A stretch of 64,000 nt of DNA, taken from Gnetum montanum (taxonomy: Eukaryota > Streptophyta > Gnetopsida > Gnetales > Gnetaceae). The DNA lies in assembly GCA_015680685.1 (NCBI GenBank), contig MNCI01024892.1:657688-721687 (forward strand), given 5' to 3'. The position numbers were made by a program, and so were the translations under genes. The notes under the pieces are model-generated. The model was not told the origin of the DNA. It saw only the letters and a list, made by a program, of their open reading frames with translations, and ran no database searches. Below are positions 11,061-22,330 of the stretch, piece by piece (the first letter of the stretch is position 1; the number at the start of each line of letters is the position of its first letter).

Positions 11061-11742
11061 GAATAAAAAATTCAAAGGTATTTATACGTAGCAACCACAA
11101 AATAAGAGAGCACCTAGTGGCTAACCATTGATTCTAAAAGTAGCACACTTTGTATGGAACCTACTGAGAGCCTAACATGTGTGTATGTCATAGGCATGGA
11201 TGAACTAGAGAAAGTTCATCACCAACTCTCTAATCATGAAAATGATGATACCTATTGGGGAGAGTTGGAAATTTTTAAAAATTTCAAGTAAGAGACCCTT
11301 GAATTAAAAACTCTACCTACCGACATGAAATATGTATTCTTAAAAAATGGAAAGCTAGTAATAATCAATGCACATATTTCTCAAGAATAAAAAAAATATG
11401 TTGTTAAAAGTGATTGAAAAATGGTCAACAACCTTTGCTTGGTTATATTCTAAACTCATAGGGATTGATCCTAGGATATGCCAGCATCGTATCTACATCG
11501 ATCCAGCCATGAAGCCAAAGAGGTAGCCACAAAGGCAATTGAACCCTAAATTGAAGTAGATCATCAAGGAGGAAATTGAACAACTCCTCAAGGTAGGGTT
11601 CATCTATTCCATTATAGATAGTGAGTGGGTTAGTTTACTTGTGATTGTGCCAAAGAAAGAAGGCAAGTGGCAGGTCTACATCAATTTTCAACTATTTAAA
11701 AATGAAAACATTCAAGAACCATTTTTTGTTGCCATTCATTGA
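11061..11742 (+). pseudogene. E2 protease-RT linker and RT N-terminus (interrupted by E3)
   Basis: From about 11500 it matches the start of RT: PKLKQ-like sequence, EEIEQLLKVGFIYSI, DSEWVSLLVIVPKKEGKWQV and an FQLFKNENIQEPFFVAIH-like stretch that is cut at 11742. RT resumes at 21684-21690 with VLDTISRHCYYSFLDDYSGY. The upstream part (11061-11490) is a poorly conserved linker. Confidence 0.75.
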
Positions 11743-12608
11743 TGATGCATGACAAGGTATCCCTATGCTCAACCATATAAATATGAGCGTACATGCATGA
11801 TCCAATCGAATTCTACGGACTAAGTGCTTATGCGCCTTCACAGAACCTGGATAGGTTAGTCAATCATTGTCTTCCCAAGCTTACTTGTATAGCGCAATTG
11901 TATGGTTAAGTAAACTTGAGGTATATGATTTTTATATATTTTCTGATGTTTTATGTCCTGGTGCTACAAAGGGAGAAGTGAACTAATTAAGTAACTAATT
12001 TAATTTAACTAATTGACTATGCTCTAACTAGTCCTAACACCAGCATCGGTTCTCACTTGCCGTACACATCCTAAACTAGTTAAACACTACTCGGATTACC
12101 GAACGCTAATCGTTACTGGGTTATCAAGTGTTCCATGCATGCTTGAAGTGGTCGTGCTAAGTGTGCTTACTTGGAAGAGTTAACAAGGTAAGATTGAGAA
12201 CATTAATTAACTAAGGAAAGCATTAAAAAACTGTAAATAACACTAAATAGCTATTTTGAATGTTGCAAGGTTTATCATAAAGTTTGTCTTTATTTCCGAC
12301 CACAAGGTATGCTTAGGCACACAATGCTCGAATAAAGATCCATTCACTTTATGACTCCTATTGTGGACACTCAACAATGATTCTAACTCTGAGGAAGGAA
12401 AACTGCAAGAGTTCGGGTAAGGGACTAAGACTAACTATGCAAACCAAATGTGTCTGCCTCTTATTTATAGGTGATGAGGTGGGTCCTGACATCAGATGCC
12501 CAATATCGCTTATTGAGCTCCGATATCGTAGACTTGATATTGTGGATGTGATATCACAGCCCCGATATCGTGGCCCTAATATCACGGCCCTGATATCACG
12601 GTTCATCA
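11743..12608 (-). repeat. E3 3' LTR
   Basis: About 866 bp, TGATG...TCATCA. Its U3 end (12480-12608) contains at least six GATATC-like units spaced about 15-18 bp apart, more than in E1. A TATA box (CTATAAATAAGAG on the minus strand) lies at about 12459-12471. Confidence 0.9.
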
Positions 12609-12621
12609 TACCCCCACGACT
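12609..12621 (-). other. E3 polypurine tract
   Basis: The minus strand reads AGTCGTGGGGGTA immediately before the 3' LTR, equivalent to the tracts of E1 and E9. Confidence 0.78.
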
Positions 12622-14555
12622 GAATGAAAACTCATCCTCAAGTTTCTTACAAAATATTGGGAAGGTATGGGATTATTAATTGAATGACAACTGATGGTGA
12701 CATGGGTGGCAGACTCAAAGTGCCCAGTGAACAAATCGATAAACATATTACAGCATTGGTGTTCATAACCATTATGGTGAACACTATACATAGATGACAT
12801 CTAGACCCTCATCTGATAGCTTGAAGAGAAAGAGAGAGAGAAAAGAGAATGAGGTGTGTTGCTGCCGACGTTAGAAATGTGTACTCCATTGTTTATCCAT
12901 AGCCACATGATGAAGCATGTTCCTTGCATAACTACTTCTACTCTAGTCCATCCTGAGTGCTCCCTCCTATCCCAGTCCATTGTTTGTATCGTCGCCATCG
13001 GCACACACAACACAGTCATGAATTAGTAAGGATAGATAGGATACAATGTAGTTAATACCTGGACCTGATATGAAGTACCTTGGTTGGGTTGTGGGTATGG
13101 TAGATATTGGGTTAGAGGTTTTTAACTGATAACTACATAAGGTGTAGGGGTGAGATAAGTAATAGAATGGAAAAATTTGTGACAGGGCCCCCATGACTAA
13201 GAGCAAACCTTCAGTAGCAATAAGATGGAAAACCTGAAGGAACAAGAAAGATAAGAGAAATAACAATGGTGAAGCCAATAAAATGGATGTCATGGATGGG
13301 GATGGAATGAGAAATGATTAATTGCAAAGAATGTTTAAGAGAAAGAACTTAACAATTGTACCATAAAGGAATGTTAGTGGGTCCTCCCCAAAGCAGGCTC
13401 ATGCCTTTTATGCCCTGACAGACTTGCAAACTAAAGAGTCTGTAGGCTTTAGGAATGATGTATGGAATAATGGCTAAGAACTTTACCCAGCAGAAGTTAT
13501 CAAAGACGAACAATGCCTCAACTAAGATATAGAATAATCATAAAATTGGCAATGAGGTGGAATATGGAAAGAAATATGGAAGGAGAGGAGAAAATGGAAT
13601 GTAATCTCAAGAGAAAGGTTGTGTAAAGTTCCTTGTGTATTATATGGTTACGGTGACTGAATAAAATTCATTCCAAATCCAGATTCAAAAAAATCACATT
13701 CAGTGACCTCGCATCAACACATTTGACCATCCTCTTAAAGCAACAAGAATGCATTCATAGAGTCACCACCATTCCAAGGAGAGAAAGATAGAGAAGCAGG
13801 AAGTGAGAAAGGGATTTAGTTAGAGGGAACCTTCAGGCATGAGTAACATGTCTTTCCAGTGCCATAACTAGTGTTTGTAGCCCATATTTCGTTATTATGT
13901 CTAAGGGGTATGCTTTGAATTCTCACTAATTTTTTTTATCGTGAGAACCACACCATGCAAAGACTTATTTGATTCATTTGACTTCTTGATGTTTGGTCAT
14001 CGGCAAAATGGCAGAAAACCCATGAAAAGCATCCAAGTACCCAAGAGAATTGCTAACACAAGTGTGTCGAATCTCCTTGAAGTCACACCCTTTTCAACCA
14101 TTGAGTCTTTCCTTGGTTTGAAGAATAACTAGCCACTAATTCATTAATAAGTTCATTTAGAAAAAGGGACAGTGCAATTCCAAAGCCAAGGGAGACCACA
14201 GAGTTGAATGGATGAATGGACGACATGGACTCATTGCCTCTTTTATCAAAAGAACCATATCTTAGTATCAACATTGAAAGTCAAAGGTAAAAACCAAACA
14301 TTAACAATCAACATCATTATAATACAATCCACCATCATGGGCACTTATTGTATGACGAATGAAAGTAAATCAAACAAAGAAATAGTAAAAATCTGAACAA
14401 TGGTGTAAAAAAAAATAAGTAAAATTGAAAATATATGTAAAACAAAAATGTGTAAAAAAAATACAAAAAGAGCTGAGGGCTTAGAATGGCTAGCATTGGT
14501 GGCTATCTCCCCCACAACTGAGTTGGAAGGAGAAGATCCAAAATAATGAGTAGGG
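12622..14555 (-). other. E3 3' region with intron and accessory-ORF stub
   Basis: About 1.9 kb, collinear with the E1 and E9 3' regions. On the minus strand, downstream of the intron at 12999-13058, short frames end in CNMFIDLFTGHFES near 12720, matching the E9 stub. Several polypyrimidine/A-rich runs occur near 13930 and 14405-14465. No long coding sequence is present. Confidence 0.55.
12999..13058 (-). other. Putative intron in E3 3' region (decayed acceptor)
   Basis: 60 nt. The donor is CCAG|GTATTAAC, a perfect TACTAAT branch-point-like motif lies 30 nt from the end, and the acceptor is GTGTGCCG where E9 has GTGTGCAG. It is the same position as in E1, E2, E6 and E9. Confidence 0.55.
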
Positions 14556-15710
14556 TTATCCACCAACAGAGGTAGTATTGGTACTGGTTGTTCTAGGCTC
14601 ATGGAAAGGTTTGGTTTGTTGGATGTTGACCAACAATTTCTTATCTAGGCTATCAGGTTTGTAAATCAGCATGGCCCCTGAGGAAAAAGTTGCATGAATA
14701 ATATAAGGTCCTTTCCATAGTGTTTGAAATTTAGTGCGTTGTGGCACATGTATGGGGTTCTAATAAAGAACCTTATCTTCTGGTTGGTATTTAACTTTTC
14801 TAATTTTCAGGTCATGACATTGTTTATTAAAGACCTTGTGCAATTTATTAGATGACAGGGCGACTAATCGATTCTCATCTAGTAGATTAAGATTTATTAA
14901 CCATTCTTTTTGTGCTAGATAAAGGTCAAGGTTGAGGTCACATGTTGTGGATAGTGTATGAAGCTCTACTTGAATAGGAAGCATTGGAAGTTTACTGTAC
15001 ACTAACTCGTAGGGAGAGTAGCCTATAGGGAGTTTCCACATGAAGCAGTATGCCCAAAGAGCATCGTTTAGTTTGGCGCTCCAATCTTGCCTATCCTTGC
15101 TAACGGTCCATGTTCATATTTTTGTAATCTCCCTATTTATGACTTCAGCTTGACCATTTGAATGAGGGTGATATGGTGTAGTTAGCTTGTGTTCCATTCC
15201 TAAGCGTTGCATCAACTTCTGAAAATTCGCACTTGTAAAATGTGTACCATTATCCGAAATAAGTACACGAGGCACGCCAAACCTATTTATGATTTGTTGT
15301 TGAAAAAATTGTGCAGCGGTAAATGATGTACAGTCCATAACAGTGGCTACTTTTTTCCATTTTGTAAAATAGTCAGCAGCAACAACAATGTAGGCTTTTT
15401 TATTGGACATTGGTGTAATAGGCCCCATAAAATCAATTCCCCATATATTGAAGGGTTCTAAAGGTTGAATCCATTATTGTGAACCCTCCATTCTAGCAGT
15501 CATTCCCCCATTACATTGGAAACACTCAAAAGATTAGACCAAATGATGAGCATCTTGGAGCAATGTAGGCCAATAATATCCTACAAGTAGGATTTTAATG
15601 GTTGTTCATCTCCCTACATAATGACCCCCACAGGGACCCTCATGAGTATCCTTGAGAACTCGTAATTGATCTACATTAGGAACACACCATCGAATCAAGC
15701 CATCGGAGCA
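14556..15710 (-). pseudogene. E3 integrase
   Basis: Minus strand from about 15660: remnants of the zinc-binding region, then WGIDFMGPITPMSN (near 15425) with the first catalytic Asp. The second Asp is in LISDNGTHFTSANFQ (about 15250), and Glu in NGQAEVINREI is exactly 35 residues after it, so DD35E is complete. 15114-15428 is an open 104-codon stretch. The C-terminal domain (14760-15041 and 14556-14747) has the SPYELVYSKLPMLPIQ block, LKIRKVKYQPEDKVLY and FQTLWKGPYIIHATF (GPY-type motif), ending at TKPFHEPR. Frameshifts separate these blocks. Function would be strand transfer of cDNA into chromosomes. Confidence 0.86.
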
Positions 15711-17185
15711 TACCTTATAAAGATGCCTATTAATTTCCATGAAATACTTGGCTTAGTGTAGAAACTAATATTTCTTTTTAACATCTAACTCTTGTGGTGT
15801 TTCTTGTGTAAGGAGGTAGGTAAGAATGCTACTATACTAGTTTATTTCCATGGTTAATTGATTATTTACTACACCTGCAAAGAGGAATTCATCAGGAAAG
15901 TGATCAGATAGTGAATATTTATCCTCTTTTTTGTTCCATCTTAATCGAGATAAATGATTAGCAACAACGTTCTTGGTGCCTTTATGATGTATCATCGTAA
16001 GATCAAACTCTTGTAAGATTATGAGCCATCATATGATGCGAGGGCTCACCATTGGTTTATTTAGTAGGAGCCAAATTGCACTATGGTCTATGTGTGCAAA
16101 TACCTTATAGCCCAATACATAGTGCCTAAACTTATCTAATTCAAACACCATTGCCATTAACTCCTTTTCTATTGTGGTGTAGTTAAGTTGTTCACCGGCA
16201 ATACTTTGACTCATATAGTAGATGTAATAGGATCATTTTTGGTCATCTAACTATGTGAGTACAGCTCCTAAGGAAAATTTGGATGCATCAGTCATTATAT
16301 GGAATATCTTGGACCAATCAGGAGCTTGTAATATGGGTGTTTCTACAAGCTTCTGCTTCAAGGTTTGGAAAGCTAGTTCACATTCCTTGGTCTAGTCAAA
16401 GGGTACGTCATTTTTTGCTAGTTCAACTAATGGTTTTGCAACCTTTGAAAAGTTCTCAATGAATCTTCTATAATAGCCAGTGTGTCCAAGAAATGATCGA
16501 ATGTCTTTTATAGTTTTAGGTTGATGTGTGATTCCTTGGATGACTTTGATCTTTTCGAGGTCTACCTCTATCCCTATTTGTGAAATTTTATGCCCTAATA
16601 CTACGCCTTCTTGGACCATTAAATGGCTTTTTTGCCAGTTTAGCCTTAAGTTGGTTTCAACAGATCATTTCAGTACCTACTCTAGTCGGTCCAGTGCTTA
16701 TTCAAAGTCTACTTCGTAGGTGGAGAAATCGTCCATGAAGACCTCTACACCATTCCCTATTTGCTACTAAAAGATACTTAGAACCAAATGTTGAAACATT
16801 GCAGGAGCATTGCACAAGCAAAATGACATCTGTTCGTATGAAAATGTACCCCAAGGACTTGTGAACGTGGTTTTGGTGTGGTCTTTTGGTGCTATTTGGA
16901 TTTGGTTGTATCCACTGTACCCATCTAGAAAACTATAGTAGTGGTTGTATCCACTGTACCCATCTAAGACTTGGTTGACGAATGGCAATGGAAAGTGGTC
17001 TTTCAATGTTGCCATGTTTAGTAACCTAAAGTTTATACACACCTTCCATTTCCCTTCCTTTTTGGGCATAATAACTAATGGACTAACCCATTCGCTATCA
17101 GCAATGGGGTAGATGAACCCAGCTTTTAGAAGTTGTTCAATTTCTTCATTAACCACTTGCTTCAGCTTTGGGTTCAATCACCTCT
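15711..17185 (-). pseudogene. E3 reverse transcriptase and RNase H
   Basis: On the minus strand RT begins at about 17177 with NPKLKQVVNEEIEQLLKAGF, then DSEWVSPLVIMPKKEGKWKV. It continues through WGTFSYEQMSFCLCNAPA, a catalytic FMDD (about 16725-16740) and HKISQIGIEVDLEKIKVIQG. The YRRFIENFSKVAKPL connection is at 16392-16500. RNase H (16300-15950) has QLNYTTIEKELMAMVFELD, YKVFAHIDHSA and NVVANHLSRL. In RT the stretch at 16942-16966 repeats 16903-16927 and replaces the sequence seen in E1, giving GYSGYN twice. Stops occur throughout, but open stretches of 60-136 codons remain. Confidence 0.87.
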
Positions 17186-17702
17186 ACAGTTGTCATCAAG
17201 GCCTCATTCAAGGGTCAGTGTAAATCCTATGTTGGCATATCCTAGGGTCTATTCTAGTTAATTCAGGATATGATCAAGCAAAGGCTTTTGACCATTTGTT
17301 CACCATTTTTAGCAATCTCTCTTTTTGTTGAGGAGCGAGCTTAGCATTAATAATTACCAATTTTTCATTTTTGAGAAATGTATACTCCATATCTGTGGGC
17401 AACAATTTTAACTCAAGGGGCTCTTGCTTAAAGTTGTCAGGGATTTCCAACTTCCCCCGGTTGATATTTTAAATGTTAAGACTTGGAAGTTGACGATGAA
17501 CTTGCTCTAATGTGTCTATGCTATCGATGTAAGTGCAAGTCAAACCCTCAGTTGGTTCTATGCATATAGTTGAATTACTCTCTTAGATAGCTATCAGCCA
17601 CTAGGTGTCTTCTTGTCTTGTGGCTATTGCATACAAGCATCTTTGTATGTTAGTTACTTGTGCACACTGGTTGCATGTAGGCAATGTTAAATGTTGTACG
17701 AA
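17186..17702 (-). pseudogene. E3 linker between protease and RT
   Basis: This stretch corresponds to 11061-11490 of E2. It has conserved patches on the minus strand such as MVNKWSKAFA near 17290 but no catalytic motif. Stops are frequent. It probably encodes the spacer upstream of RT in the polyprotein. Confidence 0.5.
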
Positions 17703-18165
17703 CTAGGACTTCTGCATGCAATTACACCCTATGTCACTGTATGCGATACATGGAACTTTCTTCTTCTTGATCTTTTTGAACATATTTTCTTTTGATATCT
17801 CTAGGGAAAGATCATGTATTCCTAGGTGTGCATCAATTGTGCTTAGCCATGCTCTTTCCATTATGATTGGGAAGTCCCCCTTACAGTTTTTGTCTTGAAT
17901 CACTAAGAATTTAGTTGGATACAACCATCCACCAAAAGTGGTGACAATGCTCTCCAGGAGTCCTAATGGGACAGTAATGGACTGGTTGGCCAACTCTAAA
18001 TGAATGTTACTCTTTATTAGTCGAGGCATGTTTCAGGCTTTGTACATTTCTTAAGAGATTAAGTTGACACTAGAACGTGAATCCAAAAGAGCTTTGCAAG
18101 GTTCATTCTTAGAGATTTGTAAATATATAAGAGGACTCCCAGGATCAGAAAATTTCCTAGGAAGA
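17703..18165 (-). pseudogene. E3 aspartic protease
   Basis: On the minus strand the active-site block reads SPLIYLQISKNEPCKALLDS, then RSSVNLIS (about 18140-18050). In the usual D-L/S/T-G-A/S signature the Gly is now Arg, so the site is damaged. A second open stretch of 108 codons (18029-17703) reads MPRLIKSNIHLELANQSITV, PLGLLESIVTTFGG, GDFPIIMERAWLSTIDA and LSLEISKENMFKKI. This is the typical fold-covering region of Athila/Tat protease. Cleavage of Gag-Pol would be its role. Confidence 0.78.
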
Positions 18166-19196
18166 TGATCAGCCTTAATCCAATCATCAATGGCATGCAT
18201 CAACATGACCATGTGCGTTGCATGTGACCTTTGGTTTGAAGGGAGTTCTGAAGTTTTGAATGATGGTGAGGCCTTTAGAGAGTTAGTCGCTTGTGACTGC
18301 AAGGACTTGGTTGGACTGTCAGTTCTAAAGAAAGGTCTCTTCTTTACACAATTATCCAAACCAACAGTAGGATGAGGATTAACAACTCTTGTAGCATTAC
18401 ATTGCTGTGCTTGGGTAGGGAGCTCACCCTGCATGGATGGAGTAGGTGGTAATGGAGTTAAGGATGGAAGAGATGTAGCTAGATGAGAATAATAGTATGT
18501 TTGTGGAACATCACACCTAGGATAAGGAGTTCTATAATACTCATGGGCTTGGTAGTGAGGCTAGGAAGTGATGTGACTAGTAGAGTCACAGGGAGAGATC
18601 AGTTGCTGCACATAGTATCCATACGGGTTAAGTTGACAATAGGGGTACTATTGATGTGGTGGTGGCATTCCCCATGATTGTGGGTGCTGCCACTATTGGT
18701 ACTGCTCATTTGGTTATGGTGGATTTCCACTTGGATAATATGTCAAGGGTTGGTGGAACTGTCTTGGTTTACCATGGGGATAAGGTAACCTTTGGGGTGT
18801 TTGCCTTTTGTTTAATCGTGGGTTGAATGCATACACGCTAGAATGTGAGATTATAGGACAACATCCCTTAGGATGGTCATATTGGCATATCTCACATCCA
18901 CCATCATTATCTGTATCTGAATCCACAACCTCTTCATTGATGGAGAATTTTCCCTTACCTTTGTTACATGCATATTCAGTTTCTTTCTTTTTCCTCCTAT
19001 CTTGATTAATACCTGGTTCCATAGACTCCTCTACTATTTTAAGAACAGTTTGAAATCTATTATTTAGGGAGTCCCACATTTGCTCCACCTTTGTCGATAC
19101 TTTTGATGTAAGTTTTTAAATGGGCAAAGTTTTTCTATTCACAATCTCTTCAAGTGGTGACTCTTCTTCATCCTCACAAAATCTCACTCCATTCTT
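18166..19196 (-). pseudogene. E3 gag C-terminal region with zinc knuckle
   Basis: The open stretch 19088-18714 (124 codons) carries WDSLNNRFQTVLKIVEESME, a Lys-rich patch (RRKKKETEYACNKGKGK), an acidic DSDTDNDGG run and then CEICQYDHPKGC. This is a zinc-knuckle-like motif with spacing C-x2-C-x3-H-x3-C, one residue shorter in each of the last two gaps than the usual C-x2-C-x4-H-x4-C. A Pro/Gln/Tyr-rich tail follows, and then 18434-18166, which leads into protease. The knuckle would bind genomic RNA during packaging. Confidence 0.75.
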
Positions 19197-20715
19197 TCAG
19201 AGGGAAGGATCTTTGTTATATTCTTCCACACTCTCTCTTTTCTTTAACTCACCTTCCTCTTTAGCAAATTTCTCCAACAATCTTTGTACTTGATAGGCCC
19301 TAAGCTCATATAGCCTTCCTTGGGCATAAGTCCCAAGGGTTCTTCGTGTTTCATGCCTAAGCCCATCTATGAGATGGCACAATTGTTCCCTCTGCGAGTA
19401 ACCATGGCCTGGGCAACGATGTAACGATGCATAATATTGGCCCATGGCAGCATCCAAGGGTACATGTCCTCCTTATTTTCATCCTTGGATTTGCTTTCGC
19501 AGGTTGAACACTTGGGAGTACGTTTGATACTCATCATTGAACAGTTCTAACATGGTACTCCATCGGCGAATGGACTTTGGTTCTAAAGACCGGTACCAGC
19601 TTTCTCCTTCCTTGATTAGTGTCCATGGAAAGAACTTCAGTTTTTGCCACTCATTTTCTATGTTTTTCAAGGCACATGCAAATGATTTTGAGGATCAGTG
19701 TTGTATCCCCCTTCAAATTTTGGGATATTGTTCATGTCTAATCTTTTGATCCTACTATCTTTTTAGTGCCTTGTTGGGATTCTAACAGCCTCAATTATAT
19801 CTAGCATACTTTTGGTAGCAAGTAGAGGTTCATCATGATCGTACTATCTATGGCATCTATGATGCCTATGTTATTCATTCCTTTCCCTTCTTTCATGATG
19901 AGTTTCTCTAGAATGCCCTTGTTCCCTTTCTCGACTACTTTTTCTATGATTCTTGTTTCACTTACCATTATCCTCAGGGTCTTTTCTTTTGCGACTACAT
20001 CCAAATCTTGAAGGAGAGGGTGAAGGAGATGATAAAGGTGAAGAAGAAAAAGGGCTATCACCATGATGGTGCCTGCTTCCTTCTCTTCAGTGGTTGCAGC
20101 CTCGATCGTAGTTACGATCAAAATGTCCTTCTTTGTCATGTGTTCATGTTCCTTTTTTAGATCCTTTGTGTTTGTCGATACCAGAATCTAGGTTATGGAT
20201 AGTTGAGTGAAGATTCTGATCACCACCCCTTGACTGAAGTCAATGGGAGAAACATCATTGTGTGGGAGACCTCTTGAGGCAGGTTCACCACCCTCATTTT
20301 CACCTATGAAATACAAGACATTCTGAGATAACTTCCCCTTCACGAGTTCATAACGTCTCTCCTATTGTAGATCCCTTTGATGTTATGCCTCCATGGGTTG
20401 ATACTCTCTCGAGTCGTAATCATGCACAACGTACTCTACTTGTAAGTGCTGCATACCAATTCATGTGAGAGCATGAAGAAGCATGCCCAGGACTGAGCGA
20501 TTGGGAGGTAATACTATGTTACCTTCTAAATCACACCAACGCAGTTGTTCATCCTAGTAGAGGATAAAGGTAAAGTTTGGTATATACTCATTAGGATGAA
20601 TGTATACCACATAAAACTGTTGGGGGACTGGTGGATTATCATGTGTACTACACCTTCGATTGTTCCTTGTATCGAACCTAGGCGGTGAAACACTCTCGTA
20701 AGAAGAAAGAGACAT
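19197..20715 (-). pseudogene. E3 gag N-terminal and core region
   Basis: The start is set at the ATG at 20715-20713 (minus), encoding MSLSSYESVSPPR, the same position as in E1. YVVYIHPNEYIPNFTFIL-like and WCDLEGNIVLPPNRSVLGML blocks follow, then a basic/acidic linker (19801-20139). The core has ENEWQKLKFFPWTLI, SWYRSLEPKSIRRWSTMLEL, FNDEYQTYSQVFNLRKQI and LHRCPGHGYSQREQLCHLI. That pattern fits the Retrotrans_gag capsid family, including the CPxHG box. Stops interrupt it in several places. Confidence 0.83.
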
Positions 20716-20833
20716 AATTTTCTATTTAGTGTGTAATACTTTTTGTTTCAATAATTGTAAGATAACCAACCTAAGGGTTCATTCCAGTGATGGGAAGATT
20801 TCCTAAGTTCTAGCTAGCACATAAACAACAAAG

Positions 20834-20851
20834 TCCCCAACAACAGTGCCA
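20834..20851 (-). promoter_or_regulatory. E3 primer-binding site (tRNA-Asp type)
   Basis: The minus strand reads TGGCACTGTTGTTGGGGA, one base from the 5' LTR. It differs from the tRNA-Asp complement only by transitions, and two of these are at CpG. Confidence 0.78.
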
Positions 20852-20852
20852 A

Positions 20853-21683
20853 TGATGAGCGGCAAGATATCCCTATGCTCAACCATACGAATACGAGCAT
20901 ACATGCACGATCTAGTCAAATTCTAAGGACTAAGTGCTTATGCATCTTCATAGAACCTAGATGGGTTAGTCAATCATTGTCTTTCCAAGCTTACTTGTAT
21001 AGCATGATTGTATGGTTTGAGGTATATGATTTTTATATTTTTTTTGATGTTTTATGTCTTGGTGCTGCAAAGGGAGAAGTGAACTAATTAAGTAACTAAT
21101 TTAATTTAACTAATCGACTATGCTCTAACTAGTCCTAACACTAGCATCCGTTCCCACTTATCATACACATCTTGAACCAGTGCAACACTATTGGATTACC
21201 AAACGCTAATTTTTACTGGGTTACCAAGTGTTCCATGCATGGTCGAAGTGGTTGTACTAAGTGTGCTTACTTGGAAGAGTTAACAAGGTGAGAGAGAGAG
21301 AACATTAATTAACTAAGGAAAGCATTAAATAATTGTAAATAACACTAAATAAGCTAGTTTGAATGTTGCAAGGTTTATCACAAAGTTTGTCTTTATTTTC
21401 GAGACCAAGGTGTGCTCAGTTATAGAATGCTTGAATAAAGATCCATTCACTTTATGACTCCTACTGCAGGCACTCAGAAATGATTCTAACTCTGAGGAAG
21501 GAAAACTACAAGAGTTTGGATAAGGGACTAAGACTAACTATGTAAAGCAAGTGCACCTACCTCTTATTTTTAGGTGATGAGGCAGGTCCTGACATCGGAT
21601 GCCTGATATCGCTTGTTGAGCTCCAATATCGTGGACCTGATATCATAGTTGCAATATCACGGCCTCGATATCACAATTCATCA
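20853..21683 (-). repeat. E3 5' LTR
   Basis: About 831 bp, TGATGA...TCATCA, pairing with 11743-12608. The TATA region near 21562-21572 is altered (CTTATTTTTAG on plus), so this promoter copy may be weakened. GATATC-type repeats lie at 21588-21675. Confidence 0.9.
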
Positions 21684-22330
21684 GTTGATTAGGTGTTAGA
21701 CACAATATCTAGGCATTGCTATTATAGTTTTCTGGATGATTACAGTGGCTATAACCAAATCTAGATTGCACTAGAGGACTAAGCCAAAACAATGTTCACA
21801 AGTTCATGGGGGATTGTTGCATATCTCAAGATGCGTTTTGGTCTATGCAATGCCCCTACTACTTTCCAGTGCTTGGTCCTAAGCATTTTTCAACAGTAGA
21901 TTAGTAGCAGTGTGAAAGTCTTCATGGATGAGTTATCCACCTATGGAGCTACATTTGAGCAAGCCTTGGACTGCCTAGAGTAAGTACTGAAAAGATGTGT
22001 TAAAACAAACTTATGTATCAATTAGCAAAAGAGTCATCTGATGGTCCAGGAGGAAATTGTATTGGGACACTAAATCTCATAGGTATGAATTGAGGTAGAT
22101 CCTAAAAAAATAAGGTTCATCCAAGGAATTACTTGCCAACTAGAAATCATCAAAGATGTTTGGTCATTCCTTGGACAACAGGGTATTATTGGTGATTCAT
22201 AAAGACTTTCTCTAAGATTGCAAAACCGTTGGTGGAGTTGACAAAGAAAGATGCTTTATTTATTTGGACCAAGGAATGTGAAAAAGCATTTCAACAACTG
22301 AAGGAGAAACTTGTAGAAACTCCAATTCTA
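21684..22330 (+). pseudogene. E2 reverse transcriptase (continued after E3)
   Basis: The frame resumes with VLDTISRHCYYSFLDDYSGY (21690-21750), then WGIVAYLKMRFGLCNAPTTF. The catalytic box near 21920-21940 reads VFMDELST, so the second Asp of FMDD is Glu. Next come LEXVLKRCVKTNLCI-like sequence and a VQEEIVLGH block (22045-22070). The connection domain around 22170-22300 includes IAKPLVELTKKDA and CEKAFQQLKEKLVETPIL. Stops and frameshifts are common. Confidence 0.78.

Larger units (their letters stand above)
11743..21683 (-). mobile_element. E3: near full-length Ty3/gypsy (Athila/Tat-like) retrotransposon inserted in E2 RT
   Basis: 9,941 bp, the most complete element here. LTRs lie at 11743-12608 and 20853-21683, with a primer site at 20834-20851 and a polypurine tract at 12609-12621. 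The target duplication is attga (11738-11742) and gttga (21684-21688), one mismatch. On the minus strand it has gag, zinc knuckle, protease, RT, RNase H, integrase, and a 3' region with an intron. All coding parts have stops, so it is decayed, but no major domain is missing. It is a useful reference for measuring deletions in E1, E6, E8 and E9. Confidence 0.92.

Noticed and set aside
12480-12608. GATATC repeats as an independent satellite
   Set aside because: They occur only at the same end of LTRs and share flanks, so they are part of the LTR U3.
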